Below, piece after piece: positions 22,566 to 30,103 of a stretch of DNA of 33,927 nt. How positions within the stretch are numbered: position 1 is the first letter of the stretch; the number at the start of each line of letters is the position of its first letter. Under the pieces are notes generated by a model, which was given only the letters and a program-made list of their open reading frames with translations, ran no database searches and was not told the DNA's origin. The translations under genes were made by a program, and so were the position numbers. This DNA is from a bacterium (lineage in GTDB: Bacteria; 4484-113; JAFGCY01): contig JAFGCY010000109.1 in NCBI GenBank assembly GCA_016932385.1, positions 1 through 33,927 on the forward strand. The letters run 5' to 3'.

Positions 22566-22934
22566 TCAGAGATCCTCGTCGTCCTCGCCCGTATACCAGC
22601 CGCTGCTGCCGGCGCCGGCCTGGCCGGGATCAAGCCCGTAGCGGATCCGCTCGCGGTTGCCCTCATTGTAGGAATGGCGGCCGGTCAAATGGTCGGCGAC
22701 GCCGGTCAGGATATCCAGGCCTGCATGGATGGCGTTGGCCAGATCGTCAACAATCTCGATATCGTCGCCGACCGGCTCGCCGCGGTCGCGCAGATAACGC
22801 CGCCGGGTCAGTTCGGCGGCCACGACGGTAGCCCCGGTGGCCAGCAGCAGGCCGATTCCGGCCCCCAGCCAGAACCAGGGCACCGGATTGCCGGCTGACC
22901 GGCGCGATTGCCCTTTAATCTCCTCGTGTTCCAT
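22566..22934 (-). CDS. Small single-pass membrane protein
   Basis: 122 residues from ATG 22934 (a GTG directly before it is an alternative). A short basic N-terminus (EIKGQSRRS) precedes one membrane helix (about residues 18-40, WFWLGAGIGLLLATGATVVAA), then a basic RRRYLRDRG stretch, an acidic amphipathic segment (IEIVDDLANAIHAGLDILTGV) and a Gly/Asp-rich tail ending GEDDEDL. I do not recognise the family. It resembles YtxH-like small anchored proteins in plan, but the motif match is weak. No Shine-Dalgarno site is present; TATAAT ends 7 nt before the ATG, so the mRNA is probably leaderless. The gene is divergent from the dehydrogenase gene and has its own terminator. Confidence 0.75.
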   Translation of the reverse strand: MEHEEIKGQSRRSAGNPVPWFWLGAGIGLLLATGATVVAAELTRRRYLRDRGEPVGDDIEIVDDLANAIHAGLDILTGVADHLTGRHSYNEGNRERIRYGLDPGQAGAGSSGWYTGEDDEDL

Positions 22935-22941
22935 CACTAAA

Positions 22942-22947
22942 ATTATA
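22942..22947 (-). promoter_or_regulatory. -10 box of the small membrane-protein gene (leaderless type)
   Basis: A perfect TATAAT on the minus strand (22947-22942) ends 7 nt before ATG 22934. No good -35 box is found at 16 to 18 nt. On the opposite strand TATGAT at 22980-22985 is a weak -10 candidate for the divergent dehydrogenase gene. Confidence 0.5.
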
Positions 22948-23014
22948 CAACCAACCGATAACGCAAAGCGGTGCTCTGCTATGATTAATTGCGCCGAAAT
23001 GAGGAGGAAACTGC

Positions 23015-23881
23015 ATGGGTAAACGGCTCGGAGTCATTGGGTTTGGCACGATGGGCAGCGAGATCGCGCTATTGGGCGCCTGCGCCGGCATGGATGTCAC
23101 AGCGTACGACGCCTTTCCCGAGATGTTCGATACCAATCTACCACGGTTGGGCAAGGTGCTGCGCGTGCTCGGGCGGGATCCCAAGTTCTTCGCCGCCGAG
23201 GCGATTGCCGAAGACGCGGGGCGCGAGGCCGTGCTGGGGCGTTTGGCCACCACCGCCGAGCTGGCCGATCTGGGCGGCTGCGAGGTGGTGATCGAGGCGG
23301 CACCCGAAAACATTGAGCTGAAGTACAAGTTATTCGGCCAGTTGTCGGAGCTGTTGGCCGAAGATGCGCTTGTAGCATCGAACACGAGCAGTATCAGTAT
23401 TACCGAAGTTGCGGCGGCGATCAACAATCCCGCGCGCTTTGTCGGCATGCATTTCTTCAACCCGCCTTCGGCGATGAAGCTTGTCGAAGTCATTCCGGGT
23501 CTCGGCACGAGCGAGGAAACGATCGCGGCCACGCTGGCCCTGGCCAAAGAGCTGGGCAAGAAGCCGATCCGCGTCAAGGAGACGCCGGGCTTCGTCGTCA
23601 ACCGCGTGCTGCTGGCGATGATGAACGAAGCGATCACCCTGTACGAGGAAGGGGTGGCCAGCATCGAGGATATCGACGAAGCCATGAAGCTGGGCGCCGG
23701 CATGCCACTGGGGCCGTTCAAGCTGGCCGACCTGGTCGGGCTGGACACGATCCACCATGCCAGCGAGGTGATTTACAAGGAGCTGGGCCGCGACAAGTTC
23801 CGCCCGCCCTTCGCCCTGACCCAGCATGTCCGCGCCGGCCGCCTGGGCCGCAAGACGCGCCGGGGATTCTACAGGTATTAG
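23015..23881 (+). CDS. hbd: 3-hydroxyacyl-CoA (3-hydroxybutyryl-CoA) dehydrogenase
   Basis: 288 residues, the normal single-domain bacterial length. It interconverts 3-hydroxyacyl-CoA and 3-oxoacyl-CoA with NAD(P), in beta-oxidation or in butyrate-type fermentation. Evidence: GFGTMG at 9-14, D32 after the second strand (TAYDAF), the SNTSS motif (122-126), the catalytic pair H146 (GMHFFNPP) and E158 (KLVEVI), GFVVNRVL, and the C-terminal GPFKLADLVGLD helix. AGGAGG at 23002-23007 lies 7 nt before the ATG. No thiolase, crotonase or acyl-CoA dehydrogenase gene is adjacent, so the pathway is not shown here. The next gene belongs to a flagellar-type pair. Confidence 0.93.
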   Translation: MGKRLGVIGFGTMGSEIALLGACAGMDVTAYDAFPEMFDTNLPRLGKVLRVLGRDPKFFAAEAIAEDAGREAVLGRLATTAELADLGGCEVVIEAAPENIELKYKLFGQLSELLAEDALVASNTSSISITEVAAAINNPARFVGMHFFNPPSAMKLVEVIPGLGTSEETIAATLALAKELGKKPIRVKETPGFVVNRVLLAMMNEAITLYEEGVASIEDIDEAMKLGAGMPLGPFKLADLVGLDTIHHASEVIYKELGRDKFRPPFALTQHVRAGRLGRKTRRGFYRY

Positions 23882-23953
23882 CATCGGATTAAGTCCGTGT
23901 TCAGCCGGTGGCCGCCCGCGCCGTCCTGCGGTATGCTCTACGTGGGAGATAAG

Positions 23954-24400
23954 ATGGTCGGTGCAATCAGCTCACAGGGAGGCGGGCTCGGCGAAATCGC
24001 CACGCTGTCTTGGCGCAAGCCGTCGCCCGGCGGTGGCCCGCCGATTGCTCCCGTACACGGCCGGACCACGGCCCAGATCAAGGTCCACTCGACGCCGGGC
24101 CGGCTCTCGATCGATTCCACCAAGGCTCGCGAGGAGATGGGCTACCGCACGATGATGGGCCTCTTGCGGGCGGGCTGGGACTACACCGACCGGGCCGCGC
24201 GCAAGGGTATCGCGCGCATCGTGGCCAACGGCGACCGCCTGGCCGACGTGCATACGGGCGAGAACGCGATCGCCGCGATCGCCTTCGAGCGGATGCTGAT
24301 CAACTACCGCGAGCATCAATACGGGCTGAATTTCATTCCGCGCACGCCGCCCAAGATCGACTATACGCCGGGCACGACCTCGATCGATTTTATCTTCTAG
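23954..24400 (+). CDS. yviE: DUF6470 (YviE-like) protein upstream of fliW
   Basis: 148 residues from ATG 23954, which has GGGAG 5 to 6 nt upstream; a GTG at 23897 gives 167 residues but has no site. The core AQIKVHSTPGRLSIDSTKA, then REEMGY, ARKGIARIVANGDRLAD and the end IDYTPGTTSIDF match the YviE/DUF6470 family as I remember it. In Bacillus-type flagellar operons this gene sits directly before fliW, as here. Its function is not established; association with flagellin or hook-filament export is assumed from gene order. The N-terminal 45 residues are Gly/Ser/Pro-rich and probably disordered. No flagellin, flgK or flgL gene lies nearby. Confidence 0.75.
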   Translation: MVGAISSQGGGLGEIATLSWRKPSPGGGPPIAPVHGRTTAQIKVHSTPGRLSIDSTKAREEMGYRTMMGLLRAGWDYTDRAARKGIARIVANGDRLADVHTGENAIAAIAFERMLINYREHQYGLNFIPRTPPKIDYTPGTTSIDFIF

Positions 24401-24492
24401 CCCATCCGGTTACCGTTCAGATTTTTTCCCCGCTGCCGATGTAATACATGTATGAGCGGCGCAGCCGCGGACACCATCAGCGAGAGGGACGC

Positions 24493-24960
24493 GTGGAGTT
24501 TGTAAGCGATCGGTTCGGTAAACTGGAATACAGCGAGGCGGAGGTGATCCGCTTCCCGCAGGGAATGGTCGGCTTCCCCGACATGACACGCTATTTCATG
24601 TACTCCGATGAGCGCGTGGCACCGCTGGCCTGGCTGCACAGCTTGGACGATGCCGGACTGGCGTTTTTGGTCTGCGATCCGTTCCTGTTCTTCCCCGATT
24701 ACGAGGTGCGCGTCAAGCTGCCGCCGGCATTGCGCCAGCAGATGGGTGACAACCAGGACCTGCGGGTGCTGACGATCGTGACGATCCAGGCGGATTTCGC
24801 CAAGAGCACCGTCAACCTGCTGGGTCCGCTGGTAATCAACGCCCGGACCAGAAACGGCTGGCAGGTGATCTTGGACGACGAGGAACTGGGCACACGCCAC
24901 CTGCTGTTCCCGACCGCCGAAGAGGGAAGCGGCGCGAAGGACAAGTCCGGCGTGGGCTAA
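24493..24960 (+). CDS. fliW: Flagellar assembly factor FliW
   Basis: 155 residues from GTG 24493, with GAGG 5 nt upstream. The ATG at 24448 would add 15 basic residues not seen in typical FliW, which begins just before the RFGKLEY-type strand. Family features: DRFGKLEYSEAEVIRFPQGMVGFPD (given here in part), WLHSLDDAGLAFLVCDPFLFF, VTIQ and LLGPLVINARTRNGWQVI. FliW binds flagellin and, as a partner switch, binds and inhibits the RNA-binding regulator CsrA, which represses flagellin translation. A csrA gene usually follows fliW, but here 536 bp of AT-rich noncoding DNA follows, and no csrA is seen. Confidence 0.93.
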   Translation: MEFVSDRFGKLEYSEAEVIRFPQGMVGFPDMTRYFMYSDERVAPLAWLHSLDDAGLAFLVCDPFLFFPDYEVRVKLPPALRQQMGDNQDLRVLTIVTIQADFAKSTVNLLGPLVINARTRNGWQVILDDEELGTRHLLFPTAEEGSGAKDKSGVG

Positions 24961-25061
24961 CACCCCCATAACCTTTATCGCGGAAACCAAAACAGTTTCG
25001 GCGACCCGCAAACTCTAGCAATCACCTTTCAGCCACAAGCTGATCGGTTCTATTTACCGCT

Positions 25062-25086
25062 TTATCCATATGTAAGGTTATCCACA
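25062..25086 (+). promoter_or_regulatory. Tandem DnaA-box-like sites
   Basis: TTATCCATA (25062-25070, one mismatch) and TTATCCACA (25078-25086, perfect consensus) lie in the same orientation, with starts 16 bp apart, directly left of the AT-rich tract. They could bind DnaA at an origin or as a transcriptional or titration site. Confidence 0.5.
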
Positions 25087-25407
25087 TCGATCCGTACCGG
25101 AGACCTGCTGATATGCTTCAATATTCAGTTAGGTACAGTTGGTAATTGAATGGTGATATATTGTTAGAATCAAACATAATTGTTAATTAGATACATATAA
25201 TATATTGTCGTAATACTGACATGAATAATTATTAACATTATTGAATCACTAATCAAGATTATATTCTCCAAATGTTCTGCGATAATAGAGATATTGAGGT
25301 ATAATCTGATATTTGGTGTCTTATGAGCTTTATCATCCAATGATATATTGATAACCTAATCAAATATGATGATAATGGAATTTTATAATAATTCTAAACT
25401 CTATTAC

Positions 25408-25437
25408 TTGACAGATTGAATAATTCTAGGTTAGAAT
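25408..25437 (+). promoter_or_regulatory. Promoter of the subtilase gene
   Basis: A perfect TTGACA (25408-25413), an 18-nt spacer and TAGAAT (25432-25437). The start near 25444 leaves a leader of about 53 nt with GGGAGG at 25483-25488. Confidence 0.7.
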
Positions 25438-25496
25438 ATATCTGACAACTATAGTTGCCTTTTCGTATATATACTAATTTCTGGGAGGATACTGCG

Positions 25497-28400
25497 ATGA
25501 AACGCAGAGCCGTTTGCTTTCGGCTGGCTGTTTTACTTATCGTATTGAGTTTTCTAGTCAGTCTACAGATTGTGCTTCCCGGTTGCGGAAGCTCTTCGAA
25601 CCCAATGCCATCCGCGGGAACAGCGCGGGAGTCATTACAGCAGTCCAACGCGGAGGTGGATTCAGCAGACAACACGGCAGCTGCCGACACTACGCCGATT
25701 TATGCATGCGCTGAAATCCGGGGAGACCGGACGGCGATTGAGCAACAGTTTCCCTGGACATCACAGTCGGCCTCAGCGGTAAGGCAAAGTGCACCCGAAC
25801 CGATGAGCCTGGCACGCAAGTTAGCAAGGATCGAGGCTGCCTATCCGGATTCGGCGCGGCAGACTGGTGCGGTACGGGAAGCCGGGACCTGGCGTCCCGG
25901 TCATCTGGCGGTCATTTACTACGACAATCTGGAGTTGTCGAACGTCAACGCACAGCGTGACATGATTCGCAAAGCCGGAGCGACAGCTGTTATCTGCTCT
26001 GAGGGCTTCGAGGTCGACGTTGCGGCGGTTGCCCCGCTCAGGATCGATGCCAGCCTAGCGAGCCAATCGCCTGCACCGGAGTCTGTTCAGCCGAACTCGG
26101 AATATCTCAGCTCAACGACGAACAAGGCCTTGAGTAGGTTTTTAGCGGCGCAATACAACATGACATTAGTCAGGGAGACATATCACGGTTCATTCAATAT
26201 GGCTCATTTCGAATTGGCGCCAGGTGTCGATGAGAAACAGCTCGCGGTGCGGATCCAGCAGGAGAACAACGATTTCGTTTACTACATCAGCCCGGACATG
26301 AACTACGTGCTTTTCGAGAACGAACCCCGCCAGTGGGACCCGCTGCTGGATTACCAGCCACTGACCGGCAGCGGTATTTTCGATAGCGGTAATCGGCGGG
26401 AATTCTGGGATGACGGCCGTGATACAGCCGGCGCCGAAGGCTATGCATACTTCCAGATGAATCAACACGCGCTGCAGAGCAGTTTCTTGGGCGTTCGGCC
26501 GATGACTACGCCGAATCCGGATTTCTGTAACCGGCCCCGGGCGTGCGTGCTGGACACGGGAGTGTATCCCAGCCATGTTGAATTACCATACGAAGGCGGT
26601 GGAATTCAGGTTGGCCAGTCATCCTATTTCGGTCCTGATGAAGAATGGCCGGCGCTGATCCTGCCGCCGGGAATCTGGGACTTCAGTCTGCCGCTCGCTG
26701 AGCAGCCGCAGCTTTACGATTCATTCGGCCATGGTACGGGTGTGGCTGGATGCGTAGTTGCCCGGGGCCGTAACGGTGAAGGCGTTTCCGGGACTGCGCC
26801 GTACGGAGTTGTCTATCCATACAAGATCAACACCATGGATGTTGATGCTGAAGGATTACCGGTGCCGGATATCCGCCTTGAATACGTCCATGACGCGATT
26901 CTCGCGGCGTTTGATAACCGGATCGAGACCGGCGCATTCGTCGCCAACTGCAGTTTTGGTTACTTTACGCCGACCTTTGAGGAGGACCTGGATCCATACT
27001 GGGATGAGATCCTTGATTACATCGTTACCGATCCACGCTTTGTCCTCGTTGTATCCGCGGGCAACATCCAAGTGCTAGGCCTGCCGATGTGGGAAGCATT
27101 CCGTGTCTACCCGGCCTGTTTGGCTGGCGTTACGGTCCATGCCGGCGCCAACCAGGTGATCAGCGTGGGGGCGGTGAACCGGGAGGATGAACGTTCGATT
27201 TTCTCATGCAGCATTTGGGAGGATATGCCGGAATCCGATTGGATTGATGAATCGAGGGCCGTGACGGTAACGGCACCGGGCGGTAACGGAGATCCAACCG
27301 GCATTTATACCACCAATGATCCCGGCACCCCGCGGCCCGATATCTTTGGCTCGGGGCTCTATGCGACCGCCAGCGGCACGTCGTATGCTTCTCCTTATGT
27401 TGCCGGGATGGTAGCAACCATCCAGGCATATACTGCGGCGCTGGGCGGCCAGACTCTGCTGACCGGGGGCCAGATCAAGGATTACTTATTCCAGTTCAGT
27501 CGTGACTATTACTGGATCGGCCTGGAATTGGAAGACGGTGAAGAGCTGGAACCGCTGCCGGATTTCACTCCTACGGGAGGCCATTGGTTTCCGGCATGCC
27601 AGAAGCCGATCGTCGACGCTTCGACGCTGTTTTCCTGGTGCGATATCTATAACCCGCGGAACGGCCAGACCATCGATCGGGCGATTGACCTGACAATGCT
27701 CAGCCATCTGGCCGGTGGGATCATCGGCGATGATACGCGGCTGGCGACTACGCAATACTGGATCAAGGATCTGACAAACAATCAGACTTACACGATCGGC
27801 GGTAGCATTACGCGACCGGAATTCGCCGTTGAATTCGATCCATATGTCATGAGCGCGGTGCATGAAGGGCCGGCGGAGATCTCGGGTCAGATGTTCGTTT
27901 CCGAGCGCGGTGCTTACATCACGGATGCCGTTCCCGTTACGATTGACCGGCACACCGGTGAAGTCACGCTGCTCTATGAGCAAAGCCCCGTGACGGCGTA
28001 CCAACCGATCTATCTGCGCAGTAATGCTGCATCAACAGGTACGATTGACCGTGTAAGCTATGAGTTCGTGTATAACGGTACTTACATGCCGATTGGCGAA
28101 AGCACGGAGGGACCTGATTACAAGTGCATCTTTGATCCGCATGACGGTCCCTGGGCTGAGTACGACATTGGCTACATCACGGCTTCACTCTGGATTGAGG
28201 AAAGCCCCAATGTACCAATAGATATCGATTTCTTCATTATTTACTTGGAAGATCGCTATGACTGGATGATCGATGTAATCGACGATACGACGTTCTTCAG
28301 GTCTGATCCGGTGGGAAGCAATTGTTGGGTGCTGGCGCACGACTCACTGGCAATTGGCGAGGATGCTAGCGGAAGGCTGCAGCTGGCTTGGGTGGTGTTT

Positions 28401-29510
28401 GACCCGGCATCGGGCTCAACAGAGCCGGTGCTGCGATTTGCCGTAGAGAGCGGCAGCGGAACCTGGTCGTTCGATGTCCATGATGTAGAGATACTGCCGG
28501 CCTGGTCCGATCCTGACTCGATCACAGGTTTTAGTAAATTCAGCATGGGTATCCTAGACGGGCAGGCTGGGCTGCTTTATCGGCGCGACCACGGCCCCTG
28601 GGGACCTGAACACGAGTCTGACAACTGTTTTGTCTATCCAATCGGAGGCGGTGTACCGTTCCAGGGCTTCGAGACATTGGACGGCAGAAGCGCTCATTAC
28701 ATATCGCAACGCGCAGATAGTGATTCAAATAAGTGGTACCAGTTGAGCGAATCGGGGAACTTTCTCGCTGTTCAGATCGCTCCAGGAGTTTGGGAAGGTG
28801 ATACGTTATCTGGCTTTGAGCAGGATGAAAGATGCAATTCGTGGAAAGTGTTAAACAGCCAGCATAGGGTATCCACCTGCATGGTTCAATCACCTGACTG
28901 CTTCCTCTACAGATACGGTGTCATCGATCCCGACTCGTATAGCGCCACGCTATTCGATCTACCCTGTTTGATCGATGGAATGCCCGTATTCCTACGTCTT
29001 GGCGCGTTGATACCGGAGCCTTGTCAGTTTGATCCACAATTCACTCCTGTGATAATGGGTACGGTGGTTGATACAACTTGGAGCAGTGAGCGGGAATTAA
29101 GTATATTCGGAGCGCTGCTGCTCGAGGGTGCCGAGTTTGCATTTACACCGATTGAAGAATGCACCCTCACAGCCGGTTATGATGTAGATATGCACGCCAA
29201 TTACCATGACGAGGAATACTTCCAGTGTTACCCAGAGTCGCAGGTGATAACGGCATATTACAGCACTGTCAATGATCCGGTCCACATTGAGGACTTCGGG
29301 GATCTTAAGGTTGCCTACCAGACTCCGCTTGGATGGGAGTTGTATGAATTGGATAACTTCCCGTCTGCTAGTGACCAGCACACGAATACCTGGCGCCCGG
29401 GTGGAGTTGACCTATACATTCGCGGCGACTATCTCTGTGCGCTGTACCGGCGCCGGACGGCCTCCGGTGGTTGCGAGACGGTTCTGGCGCGGCAGCAGCT
29501 GATCCATTAA
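25497..29510 (+). CDS. Large subtilisin-like serine protease lipoprotein (peptidase S8)
   Basis: 1337 residues from ATG 25497 (GGGAGG, 8-nt spacer). The signal ends VLPGC (lipidated Cys30). A long pro-like region (about 60-330) has an inhibitor-I9-style feel near SRFLAAQYNMTLVRE. The S8 catalytic domain has D353 (CVLDTGVYPSHVE), H412 (SFGHGTGVAG), the oxyanion N484 (VANCSFG) and S629 (SGTSYASPYVAGM), all intact. It carries insertions compared with subtilisin. The roughly 650 C-terminal residues are beta-rich and contain Ig-like segments (IDLTMLSHLAGG onward) and scattered Cys; no further family is recognised. It is probably a surface-anchored protease. Base composition is more AT-rich than the neighbours, especially in the 3' half. 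Two strong hairpins follow the stop. Confidence 0.9.
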   Translation: MKRRAVCFRLAVLLIVLSFLVSLQIVLPGCGSSSNPMPSAGTARESLQQSNAEVDSADNTAAADTTPIYACAEIRGDRTAIEQQFPWTSQSASAVRQSAPEPMSLARKLARIEAAYPDSARQTGAVREAGTWRPGHLAVIYYDNLELSNVNAQRDMIRKAGATAVICSEGFEVDVAAVAPLRIDASLASQSPAPESVQPNSEYLSSTTNKALSRFLAAQYNMTLVRETYHGSFNMAHFELAPGVDEKQLAVRIQQENNDFVYYISPDMNYVLFENEPRQWDPLLDYQPLTGSGIFDSGNRREFWDDGRDTAGAEGYAYFQMNQHALQSSFLGVRPMTTPNPDFCNRPRACVLDTGVYPSHVELPYEGGGIQVGQSSYFGPDEEWPALILPPGIWDFSLPLAEQPQLYDSFGHGTGVAGCVVARGRNGEGVSGTAPYGVVYPYKINTMDVDAEGLPVPDIRLEYVHDAILAAFDNRIETGAFVANCSFGYFTPTFEEDLDPYWDEILDYIVTDPRFVLVVSAGNIQVLGLPMWEAFRVYPACLAGVTVHAGANQVISVGAVNREDERSIFSCSIWEDMPESDWIDESRAVTVTAPGGNGDPTGIYTTNDPGTPRPDIFGSGLYATASGTSYASPYVAGMVATIQAYTAALGGQTLLTGGQIKDYLFQFSRDYYWIGLELEDGEELEPLPDFTPTGGHWFPACQKPIVDASTLFSWCDIYNPRNGQTIDRAIDLTMLSHLAGGIIGDDTRLATTQYWIKDLTNNQTYTIGGSITRPEFAVEFDPYVMSAVHEGPAEISGQMFVSERGAYITDAVPVTIDRHTGEVTLLYEQSPVTAYQPIYLRSNAASTGTIDRVSYEFVYNGTYMPIGESTEGPDYKCIFDPHDGPWAEYDIGYITASLWIEESPNVPIDIDFFIIYLEDRYDWMIDVIDDTTFFRSDPVGSNCWVLAHDSLAIGEDASGRLQLAWVVFDPASGSTEPVLRFAVESGSGTWSFDVHDVEILPAWSDPDSITGFSKFSMGILDGQAGLLYRRDHGPWGPEHESDNCFVYPIGGGVPFQGFETLDGRSAHYISQRADSDSNKWYQLSESGNFLAVQIAPGVWEGDTLSGFEQDERCNSWKVLNSQHRVSTCMVQSPDCFLYRYGVIDPDSYSATLFDLPCLIDGMPVFLRLGALIPEPCQFDPQFTPVIMGTVVDTTWSSERELSIFGALLLEGAEFAFTPIEECTLTAGYDVDMHANYHDEEYFQCYPESQVITAYYSTVNDPVHIEDFGDLKVAYQTPLGWELYELDNFPSASDQHTNTWRPGGVDLYIRGDYLCALYRRRTASGGCETVLARQQLIH

Positions 29511-29522
29511 CCTGACAGACAG

Positions 29523-29549
29523 CCACGCAGCTCTCATTCAGCTGCGTGG
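29523..29549 (+). terminator. First hairpin after the subtilase gene
   Basis: CCACGCAGCT 29523-29532 and AGCTGCGTGG 29540-29549 form a perfect 10-bp stem with a 7-nt loop, 12 nt after the stop. It lacks a T tract and probably supports the next hairpin. Confidence 0.6.
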
Positions 29550-29556
29550 GACTGGC

Positions 29557-29597
29557 GGGGCTTCGCAGGCTCAATCCCTGCGGAGCCCCTTATTTTG
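29557..29597 (+). terminator. Intrinsic terminator after the subtilase gene
   Basis: A 13-bp stem (29557-29569 with 29577-29589, one T.G pair) with the loop CTCAATC is followed by TTATTTTG. It insulates the subtilase transcript from the arsenic operon. Confidence 0.85.
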
Positions 29598-29640
29598 TCG
29601 TAAACGACTTGCGCGTCTCAGTCTCATTTGGCGATTCTTA

Positions 29641-29669
29641 TTGACACACAACAAACATTTGGTTATATT
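29641..29669 (+). promoter_or_regulatory. Promoter of the arsenic operon
   Basis: TTGACA (29641-29646), a 17-nt spacer and TATATT (29664-29669). The ATG at 29675 lies 5 nt after the -10 box, so the transcript should be leaderless or nearly so. Confidence 0.8.
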
Positions 29670-29678
29670 GCCAAATGT
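29655..29678. promoter_or_regulatory. ArsR operator (inverted repeat)
   Basis: ACATTTGG (29655-29662) and CCAAATGT (29671-29678) are perfect 8-bp arms around TTATATTG. The site covers the -10 box and the first codon of the repressor gene, so binding would block RNA polymerase. ArsR/SmtB proteins bind such imperfect or perfect repeats and leave DNA when metal binds. Confidence 0.75.
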
Positions 29679-30103
29679 ACATGGATACCTCGAACAACGG
29701 AACAAGCGCGACGCGGCGGCCGCAACCGGCGGAGGTCTGCGGGTGCGGGCGGGTCAAGCTGCCCGTGGGACCGCTGGCCGACCAGAAGTCGCACTACCGC
29801 GCCCGGGCGGCGGTCCTGAAAGCGCTGGCGCATCCGACGCGGCTCTATATCGTCGACCGGCTGGCCCAGCGCGAGCACTGCGTTTGCGAGTTGACCGAGC
29901 TGATCGGCGCCGACATCTCGACCGTCTCGCGGCATCTGGGCGTACTGCGCGAGGCGGGCATCGCCAGCGACGATAAGCGCGGCAAGGAGGTCTGGTACCG
30001 GCTTCGGGTGCCCTGTATCCTCGACTTTTTCGCCTGCGCCGATACGGTGCTGGCCGAGCGCCTGGCCCAGCTGGGCTTCGAGCGGGACGGCGATGACGCT
30101 TAA
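29675..30103 (+). CDS. arsR: ArsR-family metal(loid)-responsive repressor
   Basis: 142 residues from ATG 29675; the ATG at 29681 (M3) is equally possible. A winged-helix domain runs from about residue 43: LKALAHPTRLYIVDRL, then HCVCELTELI, ISTVSRHLGVLREAGI (recognition helix) and KEVWYRL (wing). C69-V-C71 in the CVCEL segment is the alpha-3 thiolate site of arsenite or antimonite sensors. Further Cys at 22 and 24 (CGCG) and at 114 and 121 could add ligands. It probably represses its own operon through the repeat at 29655-29678. There is no Shine-Dalgarno site. Its last 11 bases overlap the permease gene, so translation is coupled. Confidence 0.93.
   Translation: MYMDTSNNGTSATRRPQPAEVCGCGRVKLPVGPLADQKSHYRARAAVLKALAHPTRLYIVDRLAQREHCVCELTELIGADISTVSRHLGVLREAGIASDDKRGKEVWYRLRVPCILDFFACADTVLAERLAQLGFERDGDDA

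Larger units (their letters stand above)
24961..25496. other. AT-rich noncoding island with DnaA-box-like sites
   Basis: 536 bp without a credible gene. Bases 25141-25440 contain 72 G or C out of 300 by hand count (about 24%), far below the flanking genes. The left part holds two DnaA-box-like nonamers (25062-25086) followed by a GC-richer spacer and then the AT tract. The nonamer GATATATTG occurs twice (about 25154 and 25342), with a related AATATATTG near 25199. AATAATTATT at 25224-25233 is palindromic. The right end carries the promoter of the subtilase gene. Confidence 0.7.

Noticed and set aside
24961-25496. Missing csrA or a small gene in the AT-rich island
   Set aside because: Both strands have frequent stops, and no CsrA-like sequence follows fliW.
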